A stretch of 64,000 nucleotides of DNA from Planomicrobium sp. CPCC 101110 (lineage in GTDB: Bacteria; Bacillota; Bacilli; Bacillales_A; Planococcaceae), in NCBI RefSeq assembly GCF_007859395.1, contig NZ_VOHD01000006.1:248001-312000 (forward strand), in the 5' to 3' direction. Positions 60,705 through 64,000 of the stretch are shown here, piece by piece. The position numbers and the translations under genes were made by a program. Positions within the stretch are counted from its first letter, which is position 1. The number at the start of each line of letters is the position of its first letter. The notes under the pieces are model-generated. The model saw only the letters and a program-made list of their open reading frames with translations, was not told the origin of the DNA and made no database searches.

Positions 60705-60936
60705 TATATAGAACCTCCGGTAAATTTTATAGGATCATCAATACTCGCGAGTATACCAGAAATGTCTAGATTTTCTGTGCAGAATTCTTTTACCCCCGGA
60801 GCTTATACGCTGTGAATTCACATTATTGCCATAAAGCTCGTTGCCGTTAAAGTTCGAACCCTACACGGTTCCTGCACACATTATGCAGACATTTCGGGTA
60901 AAGTCATGTTATATCAACAAAGAAAGAGGGATACGG

Positions 60937-61512
60937 ATGTTAAAAAATAAATGGACATGGAGTTTTATGTCACTGCTTACGGCACTAACTTTAGGCGCCT
61001 GCAATACCGGCAGCGAAAGCAGCGACCATCAGATGGACACTGGATCTCAAGAGCAGCAGGAATCAGCCCATACGCACATGGACCACTCAGGCTCCGGTGA
61101 AGTTCCGGAAGGATTGGCCGAAGCAGAGGCTCCAGCTTTTGGAGTCGGCGATAAAGCCATGATTTCTGCAAGCCATATGGAAGGCATGGACGGCGCTGAA
61201 GCGACAATCGTTGGAGCTTATGATACCACTGTCTATGCTGTCACCTACACACCTTCCGGCGGCGGAGAAACGGTCAAAAACCACAAATGGGTCATCCACG
61301 AAGAACTGGAAAACCCTGGTGAGGCGCCGCTGAAGGCCGGTGATAAAGCGACGCTTGCGGCGGACCATATGGAAGGTATGGACGGCGCTGAAGCGACGAT
61401 TGATTCTGCTGAAGAAACGACTGTTTATATGCTCGATTTCACGCCAACCAATGGCGGCGAAAAAGTGACCAACCATAAATGGGTCACTGAAAACGAGCTT
61501 ACGGCTAACTGA
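60937..61512 (+). CDS. YdhK family lipoprotein (two DUF1541 repeats)
   Basis: A 191-residue lipoprotein: signal peptide with lipobox LGAC (C22), an acidic His/Met-containing linker (HQMDTGSQEQQ, HTHMDHSGSG), then two near-identical repeats of about 60 residues, each with HMEGMDGAEATI, a beta segment and NHKWV. His/Met-rich repeats suggest extracytoplasmic metal (Cu) binding; this is inference. ATG 60937 with AAGAGGGATACGG is the start. Divergent from the lipoprotein-kinase-regulator operon, so possibly its target. Confidence 0.9.
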   Translation: MLKNKWTWSFMSLLTALTLGACNTGSESSDHQMDTGSQEQQESAHTHMDHSGSGEVPEGLAEAEAPAFGVGDKAMISASHMEGMDGAEATIVGAYDTTVYAVTYTPSGGGETVKNHKWVIHEELENPGEAPLKAGDKATLAADHMEGMDGAEATIDSAEETTVYMLDFTPTNGGEKVTNHKWVTENELTAN

Positions 61513-61616
61513 ATCCTTTGATCCCTGACAGGCCAAAAGCAGCCCCGTATGCTCTTGGCCTTCCGCTTTTTTTGCAGCTTACTTTTTGGCTGCGCAAACA
61601 GCTGATGCATTAAAAG

Positions 61617-61795
61617 CTTGAAAAACGAAAAATATATAGTAGAATTTACTAATGAAGTTCCCTAACACCCATAGCAACTCTGTATAACCTTTAGAATATG
61701 GCTTAAGGGTCTCTACCAGGAACCATAAAAATCCTGATTACAGAAAACGATTTTTTCGTTTTTTGTAATCAGGATTTTTCGTTTTTTCTGAAAAT
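61617..61795 (+). promoter_or_regulatory. promoter and adenine riboswitch of pbuE
   Basis: -35 TTGAAA (61617), 16 bases, -10 TAGAAT (61639-61644). The aptamer (about 61679-61745) shows the purine-riboswitch core TATAACC ... AATATGG ... AAGGGTCTCTACC and J3/1 CCTGATTACAG: the U (T) in GATTA at the position that reads C in guanine switches indicates adenine. P1 and P3 strands are shared with a long terminator AAAATCCTGATTACA ... TGTAATCAGGATTTTT (61728-61781), so ligand binding should turn expression on, as in B. subtilis pbuE. Confidence 0.95.
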
Positions 61796-61846
61796 ATCTT
61801 TAAGCTCATTTTAACCTGCACATCACGAAAGGAAGAGACACTTATT

Positions 61847-63019
61847 ATGAATTTGAAAGTTTACATTCTGGCGTTGTCGACTGTGGCTGTCGGTCTCGTC
61901 GAACTGATCGTCGGAGGGATTCTGCCGGCCATTGCCAAAGAGTTTAATATTCCGCTTGGATCTGCCGGGCAGCTGATCACTGTATTCGCGCTGGTATACG
62001 CGTTTGCAGGACCCTTATTGCTGGTGATGACCAGCAAAGTCGAACGCAAAAAATTATACCTTGCCTCTTTGTTCGTTTTCTTTCTTGGAAATATTTTGAC
62101 CTATTTCAGCCCGAACTTTGCGTTTATGATGGCCGCAAGGGTTTTGACCGCTATCAGCACAGCGCTGATTGTCGTGCTATCCTTGACCATCGCAGCTAAA
62201 ATAACTGCTCCTGCTTATCGCGCGAAAGCTCTGGGGCTGATTTATATGGGGATAAGTTCATCCCTTGTATTGGGAGTGCCGCTTGGCATCCTGATTTCCG
62301 ACGCATTTGGCTGGCGCGTCATTTTTCTGGGAATTGCCGTGTTATCCATCGGCTCAATGGTGCTTATCTCCATGTTCTTGGAACGGATTCCCGGTGAAAA
62401 CACGATTCCGCTTTCACAGCAGATCAAAGCGGTCGGCAGTCCGAAAATTGGAAGCGCACATTTGGCCACCTTGTTTATGCTTGCCGGCCATTATACGATT
62501 TATGCTTATTTCACACCATTCCTGGAAACAGAGCTTCATCTGGGCTCGCAGTGGATCAGTTTGTGTTATTTGATATTCGGAATCGCGGCTGTCAGCGGCG
62601 GGGCAATCGGCGGCTCCCTTGCAGATGCGATCGGTGCTCCTAAAAGCATCATCATTGTCATCAGCGCCTTTGCGTTTGTCCTTTTCCTGCTGCCGATAAC
62701 TACATTCTCAATGGCCGTATTCATCCCCATGATGATTGTTTGGGCGGCATTAAGCTGGAGTTTGGCGCCGCCTCAGCAAAGCTATTTGATCCAGACCGAT
62801 CCTGCATCGTCCGATATTCAGCAGAGCTTCAACAATTCCGCCTTGCAAATCGGCATTTCGCTTGGATCTGGAATCGGCGGCATTGTGCTGAACCAAACCG
62901 GTTCCGTTTCTTCCGTCGCCTGGGTTGGCAGCATCATCGCCATACTCGCTTTGCTCTGTGCAGCGTACTCGATAAGCAGGCCTGCTATCGCAAGAAGCCC
63001 TGCCCCTTTCCATAAATAA
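61847..63019 (+). CDS. pbuE: purine efflux pump PbuE (MFS)
   Basis: A 390-residue MFS transporter with 12 helices, close to B. subtilis PbuE (YdhL): MNLKVYILALSTVAVGLVEL start, LVMTSKVERKKLYL loop, PLGILISDAFGWRVIFLGI, and SYLIQTDPASSDIQQSFNNS. AAGGAAGAG precedes ATG 61847. PbuE exports hypoxanthine, adenine and analogues; the adenine riboswitch directly upstream supports the assignment. Monocistronic with a terminator. Confidence 0.96.
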   Translation: MNLKVYILALSTVAVGLVELIVGGILPAIAKEFNIPLGSAGQLITVFALVYAFAGPLLLVMTSKVERKKLYLASLFVFFLGNILTYFSPNFAFMMAARVLTAISTALIVVLSLTIAAKITAPAYRAKALGLIYMGISSSLVLGVPLGILISDAFGWRVIFLGIAVLSIGSMVLISMFLERIPGENTIPLSQQIKAVGSPKIGSAHLATLFMLAGHYTIYAYFTPFLETELHLGSQWISLCYLIFGIAAVSGGAIGGSLADAIGAPKSIIIVISAFAFVLFLLPITTFSMAVFIPMMIVWAALSWSLAPPQQSYLIQTDPASSDIQQSFNNSALQIGISLGSGIGGIVLNQTGSVSSVAWVGSIIAILALLCAAYSISRPAIARSPAPFHK

Positions 63020-63064
63020 ATGAAAACATTCCTTGCATAAACATGGTTCAAGTCATATTTAAAA

Positions 63065-63108
63065 CGGAAAAGCACAGCTTGCTGCGTGGCAGCAAGCTGT
63101 GCTTTTCC
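63065..63108. terminator. bidirectional terminator
   Basis: GGAAAAGCACAGCTTGCTGC / GCAGCAAGCTGTGCTTTTCC, about 19-bp stem with a short loop, between pbuE and the SRPBCC gene. Confidence 0.93.
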
Positions 63109-63226
63109 TATTACTCCGAAACAAGTTGTGCATGCAGTCCTCGGAATTCATAGAGAATGTTGTGTATATAGAACAGGCTTATACCTGTGATCAGAAAATC
63201 CCTGCAACTTGCAGAGTCTGCCAATT

Positions 63227-63682
63227 TCATTTTTTCTGTTCTGCTATCTTTTTCAGTCCGATTGCCCGATCTTTTATAAACGCGTTCATATATTTCTCTA
63301 AAAAAAGCCTGTCAGCCAGTTTTCCGGCAATGCCAAAAGGCGATTTATAATCAAAGTTGTCCCGCATGATGGTTCCTTTGCCGCTTCTTATGAATTCATG
63401 CGTATGGATAAAAGAATGGAAAGCCCCTTTAACCATAGTATCCGTGAATTTGTAAGGGCGCTCCATCTGAATAATCTTCGCTGTCAACTTTTGCTTTACG
63501 CCGAGATGGACAGCTTCCCATGTCACACTATCCCCGTTTTCCATAAGGCCGGTTGTCACGCCTGCCACTGCTTTTTCTTTAGTCTTTGATGCAGTCTCAG
63601 TATGAACATCGACGTTTCTCGCCAAATCAAAACACACCTCAATCGGGGCTTCTATATAAATCTCATAAGCGATAACCGGCAT
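63227..63682 (-). CDS. SRPBCC family protein (polyketide cyclase/START-like)
   Basis: A 151-residue START-like protein: MPVIAYEIYIEAPIEVCFDLARNV, GDSVTWEAVHLGVKQKLTAKI, and a C-terminal helix GIAGKLADRLFLEKYMNAFI, as in Bacillus cell-division-inhibitor-like SRPBCC proteins. AAAGGCGGTGG precedes ATG 63682. Probable ligand-binding or cyclase-like protein; function unknown. Confidence 0.88.
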   Translation of the reverse strand: MPVIAYEIYIEAPIEVCFDLARNVDVHTETASKTKEKAVAGVTTGLMENGDSVTWEAVHLGVKQKLTAKIIQMERPYKFTDTMVKGAFHSFIHTHEFIRSGKGTIMRDNFDYKSPFGIAGKLADRLFLEKYMNAFIKDRAIGLKKIAEQKK

Positions 63683-63824
63683 TTTCCCACCGCCTTTCTT
63701 TATGCAGCAGACCTGATTCCTAAGCTCTTGCCTGCTTTTAAAGACTTTTCAGCCTTTGAAAAGACAATGGAAAGAAGCCCAGTAATCTTGCCCTTTCTTC
63801 AATGGCATCATCGGTGCGTTCTGC

Positions 63825-64000
63825 TTATTTTGAAGATTCAAGGATGAATACCATGTAGCCTTCATCTTTCTCAAAATCCCAGTCAAAAAAAGTTTCCCGG
63901 ATTTTTCTGTTCAAAGCCGCCTCTACATCGACCGCTTTTATCGCCTTATGTTCCAAAGGGCGTTTGGCAATCCGCAGCTCTTCTTCAAAACCGTTTTTGA
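63825..64000 (-). CDS. C-terminal end of a gene running out of the window
   Basis: Open minus-strand frame from the window edge to TAA at 63825. Visible 57 residues: KNGFEEELRIAKRPLEHKAI, ALNRKIRETFFDWDFEKDEG and YMVFILESSK. Not recognised from this fragment. Confidence 0.65.
   Translation of the reverse strand, partial: KNGFEEELRIAKRPLEHKAIKAVDVEAALNRKIRETFFDWDFEKDEGYMVFILESSK

Overview
The window looks like chromosome of a low-to-mid-GC Gram-positive bacterium of the order Bacillales, most likely a Planococcaceae member (Planococcus/Planomicrobium type). This is inferred from strong AGGAGG-type ribosome binding sites, frequent TTG/GTG starts, T-box and purine riboswitches, and proteins closest to Bacillus and Planococcus families. 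I saw no rRNA, tRNA, CRISPR array, prophage or intact insertion sequence. It is mostly housekeeping and stress-adaptation chromosome with many short operons, each closed by a clear rho-independent terminator.

Layout. 0-2.4 kb: end of a fructose operon (fruK-fruA). 2.4-8.2 kb: a histidine phosphatase that appears to start with ATT, an SDR, a gene-free stretch carrying a 19-bp perfect hairpin, small membrane proteins and a Nudix hydrolase. 8.2-17.6 kb: a UbiB-type kinase, a DEDDh exonuclease, GNATs, a cupin, an EamA exporter and an aldo/keto reductase. 17.6-20.9 kb: PsiE-like protein, Na+/H+ antiporter and a quinone-responsive ring-cleaving dioxygenase with a recognisable MhqR operator. 21.6-22.4 kb: a selenoprotein-B-family gene whose reading frame crosses an in-frame TGA followed by a SECIS-like hairpin; this is the most notable item. 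22.5-28.5 kb: a T-box-controlled NhaC-family transporter, a MurE paralogue and the KhtTU K+/H+ antiporter. 29.4-30.1 kb: a very AT-rich gene-free island. 30-45.5 kb: an NmrA-type reductase divergent from an Rrf2 regulator with repeated TTACATGTAA sites, T-box-proS, menA, a YugO-type K+ channel, a TerC protein behind a yybP-ykoY (Mn2+) riboswitch, DUF2254, GGDEF and glycosyltransferase genes. 45.5-56.7 kb: efflux pumps, reductases, acetyltransferases, an MFS pump behind a T-box and an ECF sigma/anti-sigma pair. 57.2-61.5 kb: a probable copper/envelope stress cluster (Cys-rich DUF326 protein, two-component system, sialidase-like lipoprotein, YdhK lipoprotein). 61.6-63 kb: an adenine riboswitch controlling the purine efflux pump pbuE.

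How it fits together. RNA-based control is unusually dense: three T-boxes, an adenine riboswitch and a Mn2+ riboswitch lie in 64 kb, four of them in front of transporters or efflux proteins. Several genes are decayed: a membrane protein with an internal TGA, an SDR C-terminal remnant, a multiply broken hypothetical gene and a DUF4304 gene lacking a usable start.

Limits: all family calls come from reading motifs and translations by eye; no similarity search, folding program or profile search was run. Start sites were chosen from ribosome binding sites and often differ from the longest open frame.
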